DNA of 16,993 nucleotides from W11650 sp963545585 (GCA_963545585.1 CAUUKX010000041.1:1-16993), one strand, 5' to 3'; positions 1 through 6,823 are shown, numbered from the stretch's first letter. A program made the numbers and translations. The notes: generated by a model from the sequence alone, not told the origin.

Positions 1-905
1 TGTTCAAAACAAAGCGGTTTGGCATAGGAGCATCTGGTGCAAAACTTACAGCCCTTCGGTGCGTTGATTGGACTGGGAATCTCGCCCTCTAAACGGATTC
101 GGCTTTTTTGCTTTTCCAGCTTGGGATTGGCCACCGGAATAGCCGAAAACAAAGCCTTGGTATAGGGATGCTGCGGATTTTCATATAATTCTTTATTGGA
201 AGCATATTCCATAATCTGACCCAGATACATGACCGCTACGGTATCGGAAATATAGCGAACCATTGACAGGTCATGGGCAATAAAAATATAGGACAGCCCC
301 TTTTCCCGCTGCAGGTTCAGGAGCAGATTCATCACTTGCGCCTGAATCGAAACATCCAGTGCGCTGATCGGCTCGTCGCAGATAATCAGCTCCGGCTCCA
401 TTGACAAGGCACGGGCAATCCCAATCCGCTGCCTTTGGCCGCCGGAAAACTCATGCGGAAAGCGCCCGGCGTGTTCTTCATTTAAGCCCACCGTCCGCAG
501 CAACTCTACCACCCGCTGTCTTTTCTCTATCGGCGTCATCCGAATCGCATGATTCAAATCCCAGCCTTCGGCAATAATTTGAGCAACGGTCATTCGCGGA
601 TTTAAAGAAGCGTACGGATCCTGAAAAATCATCTGCATGCTCCGTGCCAAATCCTGACGGAAACGCTTGCTGCTTTTGCCGCTGATATCCCTACCGTTTA
701 AAGTAATGCTGCCGCCGGTCGGCTCATAAATCCGAATCAGGGTTCGGCCCAGTGTTGACTTGCCGCAGCCGGACTCTCCCACCAGCCCCAGCGTTTTCCC
801 TTTTTCGACCGTAATCGAAATGCCGTCTACGGCCTTGACTGTTTTCCCGCCCTTGATTTTAAAATATTTCTTTAAGTCCTCGGTCTTTAGGATAGTATCA
901 CTCAT
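1..905 (-). CDS. oppF: Oligopeptide/dipeptide ABC transporter ATP-binding protein, OppF-like (3' end beyond window)
   Basis: Second ATPase of a peptide ABC importer; it hydrolyses ATP at the cytoplasmic face to drive uptake through OppB/OppC. The visible 301 residues begin MSDTILKTEDLKK at an ATG (903-905). In order they show Walker A GESGCGKS (about 43-50), the Q-loop region FQDPYASLNPR, the ABC signature SGGQRQR, Walker B ending in CDEPISALD, and the switch His in IAHD. Near the left edge is a cysteine-bearing oligopeptide-family tail (GCKFCTRCSYAKPLC). OppF proteins are usually about 320-330 residues, so only a short tail is missing. The start overlaps the oppD stop by 8 nt (ATGAGTGA) and is preceded by GGAGGTG, implying translational coupling. 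The order B-C-D-F is typical; the substrate-binding protein oppA is not in the window and could lie downstream. Substrate class (oligo- versus dipeptide) cannot be settled. Confidence 0.93.
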   Translation of the reverse strand, partial: MSDTILKTEDLKKYFKIKGGKTVKAVDGISITVEKGKTLGLVGESGCGKSTLGRTLIRIYEPTGGSITLNGRDISGKSSKRFRQDLARSMQMIFQDPYASLNPRMTVAQIIAEGWDLNHAIRMTPIEKRQRVVELLRTVGLNEEHAGRFPHEFSGGQRQRIGIARALSMEPELIICDEPISALDVSIQAQVMNLLLNLQREKGLSYIFIAHDLSMVRYISDTVAVMYLGQIMEYASNKELYENPQHPYTKALFSAIPVANPKLEKQKSRIRLEGEIPSPINAPKGCKFCTRCSYAKPLCFE

Positions 906-1944
906 GCCTTGTCACCTCCCGTCCGGTGATTGGATTGACTGCCGCCGGTGCTTTGGCATGATACAGCCAGCAAGAGGCAATATGTTTTTCTCCAGCCTGA
1001 GCATACGCCAGCGGATACAGGGCAGTACAAGCTTTCATAGCGTAGGGGCAGCGTGCGGCAAACGGACACCCACTCGGCGGGTTAAGCAAATCCGGCGGCG
1101 TTCCCAAAATCGGGTGCAAAGGCTCCCGGCTGCTGGTATCTTCCGGCGGAATCGACTGCAAAACACCCCAAGTATATGGGTGTGCCGGCTGCTCAAAAAT
1201 ATCTTCTGCTTTCCCATATTCCATAATTTTACCGGCATACATCACCGCAATATCATCGGCAATATTGGCGACAACGCCTAAATCATGCGTAATCATAATG
1301 ACCGAAGTATCATACTGCTTTTGAATATTTTTAATTAACTCCAAAATCTGAGCCTGAATCGTTACATCCAGAGCCGTTGTCGGCTCATCGGCAATCAGCA
1401 GCTTGGGATTTACCGCCATCGCCAGCGCAATCATTGCCCGCTGCCGCATCCCGCCGGAAAACTCATGCGGATACTGCTTAAATCTTTGCTCCGGGCTGGG
1501 AATCCCGGCCATAGCCAAGGTACTGAGCGCGATTTTTTTAGCTTCTTCTTTGCTTTTATTGCCATATTTTAAAATTCCTTCGGCAATTTGCTTCCCGATT
1601 GTCATGGTCGGATTTAAGCTAGTCATCGGATCTTGAAAAATCATGCGAATCTCCTGCGCCCGCAGCTTTTGCATCTCCTTCTCCGAAGCCTTGGTTAAAT
1701 CCCTGCCGGCAAACCAGATTTCCCCTCTTTTTAACATTCCTTTGGGTTTGGGCGGGTTTAAGCCGATAATGGTCTTGGCGGTCACCGATTTACCGCAGCC
1801 GGATTCTCCGACTATGCCCAGACTTTTGCCCTTTTCCAGCTGAAAGCTGACACCCCTGACGGCCTGCACCTCTCCCGCATAAGTCTTAAAGGAGAAAGCC
1901 AAATCGATAACCTCTAACAATGTGCCTTCCTTATGTTCCCCCAT
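898..1944 (-). CDS. oppD: Oligopeptide/dipeptide ABC transporter ATP-binding protein, OppD/DppD-like
   Basis: First ATPase of the peptide importer, pairing with OppF at the membrane complex. The 348-residue protein has Walker A GESGCGKS (46-53), Q-loop FQDPMTSLNP, signature SGGMRQR, Walker B LLIADEPTTALD and switch ITHD. It ends in the oligopeptide-transporter C-terminal domain with four cysteines spaced Cx5Cx6Cx18C (from SGCPFAARC onward). In DppD/OppD homologues this pattern binds a [4Fe-4S] cluster, so a cluster is expected here by family knowledge. Length is normal for the family. The ATG at 1944 is preceded by AAGGAGGAG, and the gap to the oppC stop is 11 nt, consistent with one operon transcribed from the promoter near 4011-4039. 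Confidence 0.95.
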   Translation of the reverse strand: MGEHKEGTLLEVIDLAFSFKTYAGEVQAVRGVSFQLEKGKSLGIVGESGCGKSVTAKTIIGLNPPKPKGMLKRGEIWFAGRDLTKASEKEMQKLRAQEIRMIFQDPMTSLNPTMTIGKQIAEGILKYGNKSKEEAKKIALSTLAMAGIPSPEQRFKQYPHEFSGGMRQRAMIALAMAVNPKLLIADEPTTALDVTIQAQILELIKNIQKQYDTSVIMITHDLGVVANIADDIAVMYAGKIMEYGKAEDIFEQPAHPYTWGVLQSIPPEDTSSREPLHPILGTPPDLLNPPSGCPFAARCPYAMKACTALYPLAYAQAGEKHIASCWLYHAKAPAAVNPITGREVTRHE

Positions 1945-1955
1945 TTTTCTCCTCC

Positions 1956-2906
1956 TTACTGCCTCATCCGCGGGTCTAAAGCATCCCGCAGCCCGTCGCC
2001 CATTAGATTAAAACACAACATGGTAATGCAGATTAGAAAAGACGGGAACAATAACTGATACGGGAAGTTTAACAGCTTACCAGCGCCGTCGCTGGCCAAA
2101 ACACCCCAACTGGCCGTCGGCAGCGGTACACCCAAGCCAATATAGCTTAAAAACGCCTCTGAAAAAATTGCGCCAGGAATGACATTGGCCATGCTGATAA
2201 TAATCGGGCTCATGGCGTTGGGCAGCAAATGCCGCCAAATAATATGCAGACTGCCCGCCCCCATCGTCCGGCTGGCCATCACAAACTCGGATTCTTTTAA
2301 GGAAAAGACCTGCCCGCGAAAGAGACGAGCCATGCCAATCCAGCCGGTGGCCGCAATCGCTAAAATAATCGGAAAAACACCCGGCCGCATCACCAAAATC
2401 AAAAGCACCACCCACAGCATTTGCGGAATAGAAGCAATCAGTTCGCAGAAGCGCATCATCAGGTTATCCGCCAATCCGCCAAAATAACCAGCAATCCCGC
2501 CGTACAAAATACCAATCGTTCCGTTTAAAACTGCAACCACAAAGGCAATCATCAGACTAACCCGCGCACCTTCCCAGCAGCGGACAAAAATATCGCGGCC
2601 CAGTTCATCCGTGCCAAACCAATGCTCCGCTGACGGCCCCTGATTGATGCACATCCAGTCCTGCTCATCATAGGCATATTTGCTGGTCAGCGGCTGAAAA
2701 ATCGCCATTAAAATAATTCCAATCAAAATAACTGCCGACACCATTGCCACCCGATTGGCTTTAAACCTGCGCCAGGCATCGCTCCAATAGGTCAGGGACG
2801 GCCGGTTGATTTTATCTGCGTCAACATAGGCGGAATCATCCCGCTCAAACAGCGCATCATCTATGCTCTGCAAGTCCATAGCCTGCACTTTTTCCTTTTC
2901 TGCCAT
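1956..2906 (-). CDS. oppC: Peptide ABC transporter permease, OppC/DppC-like
   Basis: One of two membrane permease subunits forming the peptide channel. The 316 residues start with a soluble N-terminal stretch (about 1-50, including RPSLTYWSDAWRRFKANR), then the first membrane helix (AMVSAVILIGIILMAIF), the OppC-type extracellular loop with HWFGTDELGRDIFVR, and about five more helices (for example SLMIAFVVAVLNGTIGILYG and LWVVLLILVMRPG). The cytoplasmic coupling region containing EAFLSYIGLGVPLP is the segment expected to contact the ATPases. FGTDELGRDIF is characteristic of the OppC/DppC family. The start has an AGGAGG site just upstream; the gene lies 11 nt after oppB and 11 nt before oppD. 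No truncation seen. Confidence 0.95.
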   Translation of the reverse strand: MAEKEKVQAMDLQSIDDALFERDDSAYVDADKINRPSLTYWSDAWRRFKANRVAMVSAVILIGIILMAIFQPLTSKYAYDEQDWMCINQGPSAEHWFGTDELGRDIFVRCWEGARVSLMIAFVVAVLNGTIGILYGGIAGYFGGLADNLMMRFCELIASIPQMLWVVLLILVMRPGVFPIILAIAATGWIGMARLFRGQVFSLKESEFVMASRTMGAGSLHIIWRHLLPNAMSPIIISMANVIPGAIFSEAFLSYIGLGVPLPTASWGVLASDGAGKLLNFPYQLLFPSFLICITMLCFNLMGDGLRDALDPRMRQ

Positions 2907-2917
2907 ACCCTTTCCTC

Positions 2918-3838
2918 CTATCCCGCAATCCGGATACGCGGGTCAACCAGCCCGTAAACAATATCGACAATAAAATAACAAACAACTGAAATAAAAGAAA
3001 AGATAATCGTCAGTCCCATAATCATGGTATAATCCGAGTTTTGAATGGCGGTAATCATCGACTGTCCGATGCCGGGCACATTGAAGATTTTTTCAATCAC
3101 GAAATTACCGGTTAAGACACCAGCGCACATTGGCCCTAAGGAAGTTACCAGCGGCAGGAAAGAGTTGCGCAGCATGTGTTTGCGGACGATTTCATTTTGC
3201 GTTAAGCCCTTGCTTTTCGCAGTATAAATATAATCCTGCCCCATCGTATCCAACATACTGGTTCGCAGCATTCGGGCATAATAGGCAATATTGGTAAAAG
3301 TGGCGGCCGCAATTGGCAGCACCGCATATTGCGCACCTTTCCAGCCCTGTATCGGAAATAATTTCCATTCCACAGCAAAATAGTGCTGAAGGAGCGAACC
3401 AAACACAAAATTGGGAATCGACACCCCCAAAATCGCCAGCACAATAACAAAATAATCCATAAAGCCCTTGTTCTTCAGGGCGGCTGTTGCTCCTAACACC
3501 GCTCCGAGCAGGCAGCCAATCAAGACGCCGCCAAAACCGATAACGGCCGAAACCGGCATCCCGGCAGCGACATCGCCAATCACACTCTGGCTCTTATATT
3601 TCATGGAAACGCCAAAATCGCCATGCAGCAAGTTCTGCATATACATCAAATATTGCTCCCACAAAGGCTTATCAAGGCCATACTGCCGATAAAGCGCTTC
3701 CCTGACACTATCCGGTGTTTCTCTGCTGATTTCAAAGGGCTGCCCGGGAACGGCATGCATCAGAAAAAAGGTTGCCGTCGCCACCAGAAAAAGCGTAATC
3801 AGCATAGAAACGAAACGTTTTGCTACATATCTTGCCAT
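2918..3838 (-). CDS. oppB: Peptide ABC transporter permease, OppB/DppB-like
   Basis: First gene of the opp operon and partner of OppC in the membrane channel. The 306-residue protein begins MARYVAKRFVSMLITLFLVATATFFLMHAVPGQPF, summarised here as a basic N-terminus, one helix and the loop motif AVPGQPF, which is typical of OppB. It continues with YGLDKPLWEQYLMYMQNLLHG, about five further helices, and the conserved C-terminal section EKIFNVPGIGQSMITAIQNS followed by DPRIRI. Length is normal. The ATG at 3838 has a GGAGGG site upstream. The leader is about 165 nt if transcription starts around 4004, from the TTGACA/TATACT promoter. There is no oppA upstream. Confidence 0.95.
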   Translation of the reverse strand: MARYVAKRFVSMLITLFLVATATFFLMHAVPGQPFEISRETPDSVREALYRQYGLDKPLWEQYLMYMQNLLHGDFGVSMKYKSQSVIGDVAAGMPVSAVIGFGGVLIGCLLGAVLGATAALKNKGFMDYFVIVLAILGVSIPNFVFGSLLQHYFAVEWKLFPIQGWKGAQYAVLPIAAATFTNIAYYARMLRTSMLDTMGQDYIYTAKSKGLTQNEIVRKHMLRNSFLPLVTSLGPMCAGVLTGNFVIEKIFNVPGIGQSMITAIQNSDYTMIMGLTIIFSFISVVCYFIVDIVYGLVDPRIRIAG

Positions 3839-4010
3839 TTGCCAATTCCCTCCTGTCAGATTTTCTTTAAAATCAAAAATTGTCCAACCCCTCAGGGTAA
3901 TTAGCCGCTATTCAAAATTTAGAAAGCACTCTTAATATTTCCCTTACAGCATTGAACAATTTGCATGTCTAACGAAGACCAGTTTCTTACTTTTTATTAA
4001 TTTTAACTAA

Positions 4011-4039
4011 AGTATACTCGACCACTTTCGCTCTGTCAA
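4011..4039 (-). promoter_or_regulatory. Sigma-A promoter for the opp operon
   Basis: Read on the minus strand there is TTGACA (4039-4034), a 17-nt spacer, and TATACT (4016-4011). This is a near-perfect sigma-A promoter pointing at oppB, with an expected start near 4004. The roughly 165-nt leader to oppB shows no recognised riboswitch. The promoter stands back-to-back with the tnaA promoter at 4074-4102; the two -35 boxes are about 35 bp apart. Confidence 0.85.
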
Positions 4040-4073
4040 GAATTTTTTTACAAAAATATATGTTTTTATCATA

Positions 4074-4102
4074 TTGACTTTTTTTTCTCACTGTGATACT
4101 AT
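4074..4102 (+). promoter_or_regulatory. Sigma-A promoter for tnaA
   Basis: On the plus strand TTGACT (4074-4079), a 17-nt spacer and TACTAT (4097-4102) make a good sigma-A promoter, with a predicted start around 4109. That puts transcription about 10 nt upstream of the inverted-repeat element, so nearly all of the element would be in the tnaA leader RNA (about 330 nt). No other convincing promoter was seen between 4315 and 4440. Confidence 0.75.
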
Positions 4103-4131
4103 TTTTTCATATTACAAGTTCAACTTTCCCA

Positions 4132-4154
4132 TGTTCGACAGAACAGTCTTTTTT
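4132..4154 (+). terminator. Terminator-like hairpin with T6 tract in the tnaA leader
   Basis: TGTTC (4132-4136), loop GACA, GAACA (4141-4145), then GTC and six T (4149-4154). The stem is only 5 bp, so as an intrinsic terminator it would be weak. It lies 20-45 nt after the predicted tnaA start and is part of the repeat element. The equivalent segment of copy 2 sits just after the galK stop. Confidence 0.35.
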
Positions 4155-4157
4155 AGG

Positions 4158-4198
4158 TAGACCGCCCACCCGGGCAGAAAGCGAAGCTTTCGATCAGG
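4158..4198 (+). repeat. Hairpin module A inside the repeat element
   Basis: A 41-nt segment present in copy 1 but absent from the same point of copy 2, where the flanking sequence runs straight from TTTTTTAGG into GCTCGTTGCATG. It has the shell AGACCGCCCACCCGGGCA, a core hairpin GAAAGC-GAA-GCTTTC (4177-4191) and the tail GATCAGG. It is paralogous to module B at 4262-4304. The core contains GCGAAGC, known as an unusually stable DNA mini-hairpin. Confidence 0.7.
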
Positions 4199-4261
4199 GC
4201 TCGTTGCATGAACAGGAACGGAATGCGATTTGCAAAGCAAATCGCGAGAGTGGGTTCATGC

Positions 4262-4304
4262 AGACCGCCCGCCCGGGCAGAAGTGCGCAGCACTTCGATC
4301 AGGG
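4262..4304 (+). repeat. Hairpin module B inside the repeat element
   Basis: Second copy of the module-A shell (AGACCGCCCGCCCGGGCA, then GATCAGG), with a different core hairpin GAAGTGC-GCA-GCACTTC (4280-4296). The core sequence differs from module A but is again perfectly self-complementary, so structure rather than sequence is kept. In copy 2 this position is occupied by an unrelated hairpin (15377-15393). Confidence 0.7.
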
Positions 4305-4440
4305 GAAAGTTGAGTTACAAGTTCAAAAGCAGAAAGTCTTTTTACTGGCTGGCCCCAAAAAGATTTGCCTGTTTTGATTCACACATCTTTTATCACGCAC
4401 CTGCAATCTGTTGCACTTATTATGAAGGAGGGTTTCATTT

Positions 4441-5826
4441 ATGAAGTACATGACCGCCGAACCGTTTCGTATTAAGATGGTAGAACCGATTACCAAATCC
4501 ACCAAGGCGCAGCGGCAGCAATGGCTGAAAGAAGCCGGCTACAATGCGTTTCGTTTAAAATCCGAGCAAGTATATATCGACTGCATTACTGATAGCGGCA
4601 CCAGTGCTATGAGCCAAAATCAGTGGGCGGCCATGATGACCGGCGATGAAGCCTATGCCGGCTGCCGTAGTTTTTATCGTCTGGAAACTTCCGCTCAGGA
4701 TGTATTTGGGATGCCCTATGTTCAACCGACCCATCAAGGGCGCGCTGCGGATTATATCATGGCTCAAATTTATGCCCGGCCGGGTGCTTATGCCATCGGC
4801 AATATGCATTTTGATACCTTCCGCGGCAATGCCGAAATCATGGGCTGCATTCCGGTTGATTATGCCACCGACGCTGGTATGAACCCGGCCTCCCCGGCGC
4901 AGGCTTTTAAAGGCAATATTGACCTTACCAAAATGCAGCAGCTGATTGCCGAAAAGGGTGCCGATAATATTTGCGTTTGTATCATCACTATTACCTGCAA
5001 CAATAACGGCGGACAGCCCGTTTCCATGCAAAATATCCGGGAAGTCAGCGCACTTTGTAAGCAATACGGAATCCCCTTGGTCATGGACAGCGCCCGTTTA
5101 GCGGAAAATGCCTATTTCATCAAAACCCGTGAGCCAGGCTATGAAAACAAGAGCATTAAAGAAATCACCCGGGAAATGTTCAGCTATTGCGAAACAGCTA
5201 CTATGTCCAGCAAAAAAGACGGTCTGGTCAATATCGGCGGACTGTTTGTTACCAGAAATAAAGAGGTCTATGAAAAAGCCAATCAGCTGGCCATTGTGCA
5301 TGAAGGCTTTATCACCTACGGCGGCATGTCCGGCCGCGATATGGACGCCTTGGCCGTCGGCTTGCAGGAAGCCTGCGACTTTGATTATCTGGACTACCGC
5401 ATCAAGCAAGTAGCTTATTTGGGAGAAAAGTTAAAAGAACGAGGCGTTCCCATCATTGAACCGACCGGCGGACACGGTGTTTATGTTGACGGTCGCCGCT
5501 TCTTCCCGCAAATTCCGCAAAGTGAGTTCCCCAGCCAAAGACTGGTTTGCGCTCTTTATGAAGAAGCTGGGGTGCGCTGCGTAGAAATCGGTGCCTGTGC
5601 ATTCGGCTCAATTGACAAGGAAACCGGCGAAGCGATTTATCCGTCCATTGAAACCATGCGGATTGCCATTGGCCGTCGGCTTTATACCAATAATCATATG
5701 GATGTCATCGCTCAGGCGCTGGGCGATATTTACGAAAAGCGTGATCAATACCGCGGCATGAAAATCGTACACCAAGGTTCGATTGTGTCCTTACGGCACT
5801 TTACCGCTGGCTTTGAGCTTTTATAG
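4441..5826 (+). CDS. tnaA: Tryptophanase (tryptophan indole-lyase)
   Basis: PLP-dependent beta-eliminating lyase converting L-tryptophan to indole, pyruvate and ammonia in the cytoplasm. The 461-residue protein fits the tryptophanase/tyrosine phenol-lyase family throughout: AEPFRIKMVEP, DSGTSAMSQ, GDEAYAGCRSFYRLE, PTHQGRAAD, DSARLAENAYFIK. The PLP lysine is expected at K259 in MSSKKDG. Three positions that separate the two enzymes all favour tryptophanase: D125 (Thr in tyrosine phenol-lyase), I383 in VEIG (the phenol-binding Arg there) and H453 in LRHFTA (Phe there). The ATG has AAGGAGG at 4425-4431, 9 nt upstream. The leader carries a repeat element with a terminator-like hairpin. The next gene is a PAS/HTH regulator, and the divergent operon imports peptides. 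No clear TnaC-like leader peptide was found. Confidence 0.92.
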   Translation: MKYMTAEPFRIKMVEPITKSTKAQRQQWLKEAGYNAFRLKSEQVYIDCITDSGTSAMSQNQWAAMMTGDEAYAGCRSFYRLETSAQDVFGMPYVQPTHQGRAADYIMAQIYARPGAYAIGNMHFDTFRGNAEIMGCIPVDYATDAGMNPASPAQAFKGNIDLTKMQQLIAEKGADNICVCIITITCNNNGGQPVSMQNIREVSALCKQYGIPLVMDSARLAENAYFIKTREPGYENKSIKEITREMFSYCETATMSSKKDGLVNIGGLFVTRNKEVYEKANQLAIVHEGFITYGGMSGRDMDALAVGLQEACDFDYLDYRIKQVAYLGEKLKERGVPIIEPTGGHGVYVDGRRFFPQIPQSEFPSQRLVCALYEEAGVRCVEIGACAFGSIDKETGEAIYPSIETMRIAIGRRLYTNNHMDVIAQALGDIYEKRDQYRGMKIVHQGSIVSLRHFTAGFELL

Positions 5827-5979
5827 ATAAAAATAAGGGGATTAAGGGGGCTGTTGTACTATTACAGGATAGGAAGAGATTTTTTTGATTAATCTTGATA
5901 AGAATCCTGATTAGGCAGCAGTCCTCTTTTTCCGCCGCCGAATACTCATCCGCAGTTTCCGCACAGAATGGAGAAAATT

Positions 5980-6621
5980 ATGTTAAATATTGAAGTCTAT
6001 CGTCCAATCATTGAATTTTTAGCCCTGTTTTTAGGGGCGGAGGCCGAAATCATTCTGACTGATACGGAAAAAGTTTTGCTGATTGAGCATCCTATGGACG
6101 ACAGCTGTTATGTCGGTGCTCCGCTCAGCGAAATGCAGCGTGCTTTAATTCAAAATCCCAAAAGCAGCACTTTGCCCTACAATATCAATTACCGCACTCT
6201 TTCCGGCAAAGGCGATAAAATGCGGTCGGCTACGATGTTTATTCGGGAAGGTGGTGCTTTAGTCGGGCTTTTAACCATCAATCACAATGTCGGTGAGTTG
6301 GTTCGGATTCGTTCTTATTTAAATACTCTAATCAGCGGAGATCAAGGACATAATGTCTTGCAGCTGGCCGCTAAACCGATGCAGACCTATGAAACCCTAA
6401 CCCTGTCCGTTACTGAAATCATCAATCAGGTTTTGGAGGAATCGGCCATTCGTTTCAACTCTTCGCCCAACCGGCTGACCGCCCATGAAAAGCTGTCCGT
6501 TATTCGGGAAATGGATAATCGCGGGGTATTTTTGGCCAAGGGTTCGGTGATGGAAGTGGCAGAAAAACTGGGGAGCTCTAAAGCCACCATCTACCGCTAT
6601 TTGCACCAGCTGGAAAAATAA
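5980..6621 (+). CDS. YheO-like PAS domain / helix-turn-helix transcriptional regulator
   Basis: Probable DNA-binding regulator. Two parts are visible: an N-terminal YheO-type PAS-like sensor (about residues 1-115, with EAEIILTD, GAPLSEMQ, NINYRTLSGKGDKMRSATMFI and GLLTINHN), and a C-terminal HTH_22-type domain ending GVFLAKGSVMEVAEKLGSSKATIYRYLHQLEK, summarised as the typical KGSV...AEKLGSSKATIYRYL signature. The family includes DauR-like amino-acid catabolism regulators; effector and targets here are unknown. The ATG at 5980 is preferred because GGAG (5970-5973) lies 6 nt upstream; an in-frame ATG at 5968 has no such site. The gene starts 153 nt after tnaA on the same strand, so control of tnaA or opp is a reasonable guess, not shown. 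Confidence 0.85.
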   Translation: MLNIEVYRPIIEFLALFLGAEAEIILTDTEKVLLIEHPMDDSCYVGAPLSEMQRALIQNPKSSTLPYNINYRTLSGKGDKMRSATMFIREGGALVGLLTINHNVGELVRIRSYLNTLISGDQGHNVLQLAAKPMQTYETLTLSVTEIINQVLEESAIRFNSSPNRLTAHEKLSVIREMDNRGVFLAKGSVMEVAEKLGSSKATIYRYLHQLEK

Positions 6622-6642
6622 GGCTGTCAAATATCGATACAT

Positions 6643-6823
6643 TGAAGCGCGCAAGCATAAATGAATGCGGCCGCAAAGCGGACATATTCATTTTGCGGCG
6701 CTTCACCAGCAGACAGTCGGTTTTGCGCAGCAAAATCCGACGTCTTCGTAGACAATTCGCAAAGCGGATTGTCAGAAGACCGCGGCGAAAGCTTTCAAAC
6801 GAAGCATTTGGTCTGCTGGTGAA
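6643..6823 (+). repeat. Hairpin-cluster element between the PAS regulator and the kinase-like gene
   Basis: About 180 nt packed with nested inverted repeats. The first unit has an 8-bp outer stem TGAAGCGC/GCGCTTCA (6643-6650 with 6698-6705), a middle stem AAATGAAT/ATTCATTT (6659-6666 with 6686-6693) and an inner CCGC-AAA-GCGG. The second unit is closed by a perfect 13-bp stem (6702-6714 with 6811-6823) around a GCA-triloop hairpin (6716-6741, one bulge), and a GTCTTC/GAAGAC stem (6742-6747 with 6775-6780) enclosing a 10-bp AAA-triloop hairpin (6751-6773). An open frame crosses this region but its Arg/Lys-rich translation is not protein-like. Function unknown: structured RNA, a mobile hairpin element, or a processing/termination region. 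Confidence 0.65.

Larger units (their letters stand above)
4119..4314 (+). repeat. MITE-like inverted-repeat element, copy 1 (tnaA leader)
   Basis: A 196-bp non-coding element bounded by 12-bp terminal inverted repeats, TTCAACTTTCCC (4119-4130) and GGGAAAGTTGAG (4303-4314), with one terminal mismatch. It is flanked by exact 7-bp direct repeats TTACAAG (4112-4118 and 4315-4321) that look like a target-site duplication. Inside, in order, are a small hairpin with a T6 tract (4132-4154), a 41-nt hairpin module A (4158-4198), a central long stem TGCATGAAC/GTTCATGCA (4205-4213 with 4254-4262) enclosing a 9-bp AAA-triloop hairpin (4225-4245), and a related module B (4262-4304). A second copy lies at 15344-15496 in the opposite orientation. 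There is no transposase, so it is presumably mobilised in trans or is a relic; this is inference. Confidence 0.8.

Noticed and set aside
3839..4004. Riboswitch or T-box in the opp leader
   Set aside because: No recognisable conserved core, specifier or terminator/antiterminator pair was visible.
4112..4321. CRISPR array or insertion sequence at the tnaA leader
   Set aside because: Only two diverged 41-43-nt modules, no regular spacers, no cas genes, and no transposase; the end structure fits a short inverted-repeat element.
4093..4440. A TnaC-type leader peptide as in E. coli
   Set aside because: No short frame with a good ribosome site and the Trp/Pro arrangement of TnaC was found; the one Trp-containing frame is long and crosses the repeat element.
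4441..5826. Tyrosine phenol-lyase as the identity of the PLP lyase
   Set aside because: The residues that define phenol-lyase (Thr, Arg and Phe at the substrate site) are Asp, Ile and His here, the tryptophanase set.
5827..5979. Terminator or promoter between tnaA and the PAS/HTH gene
   Set aside because: G-runs and imperfect repeats are present, but no stem followed by a T-tract and no correctly spaced -35/-10 pair could be supported.
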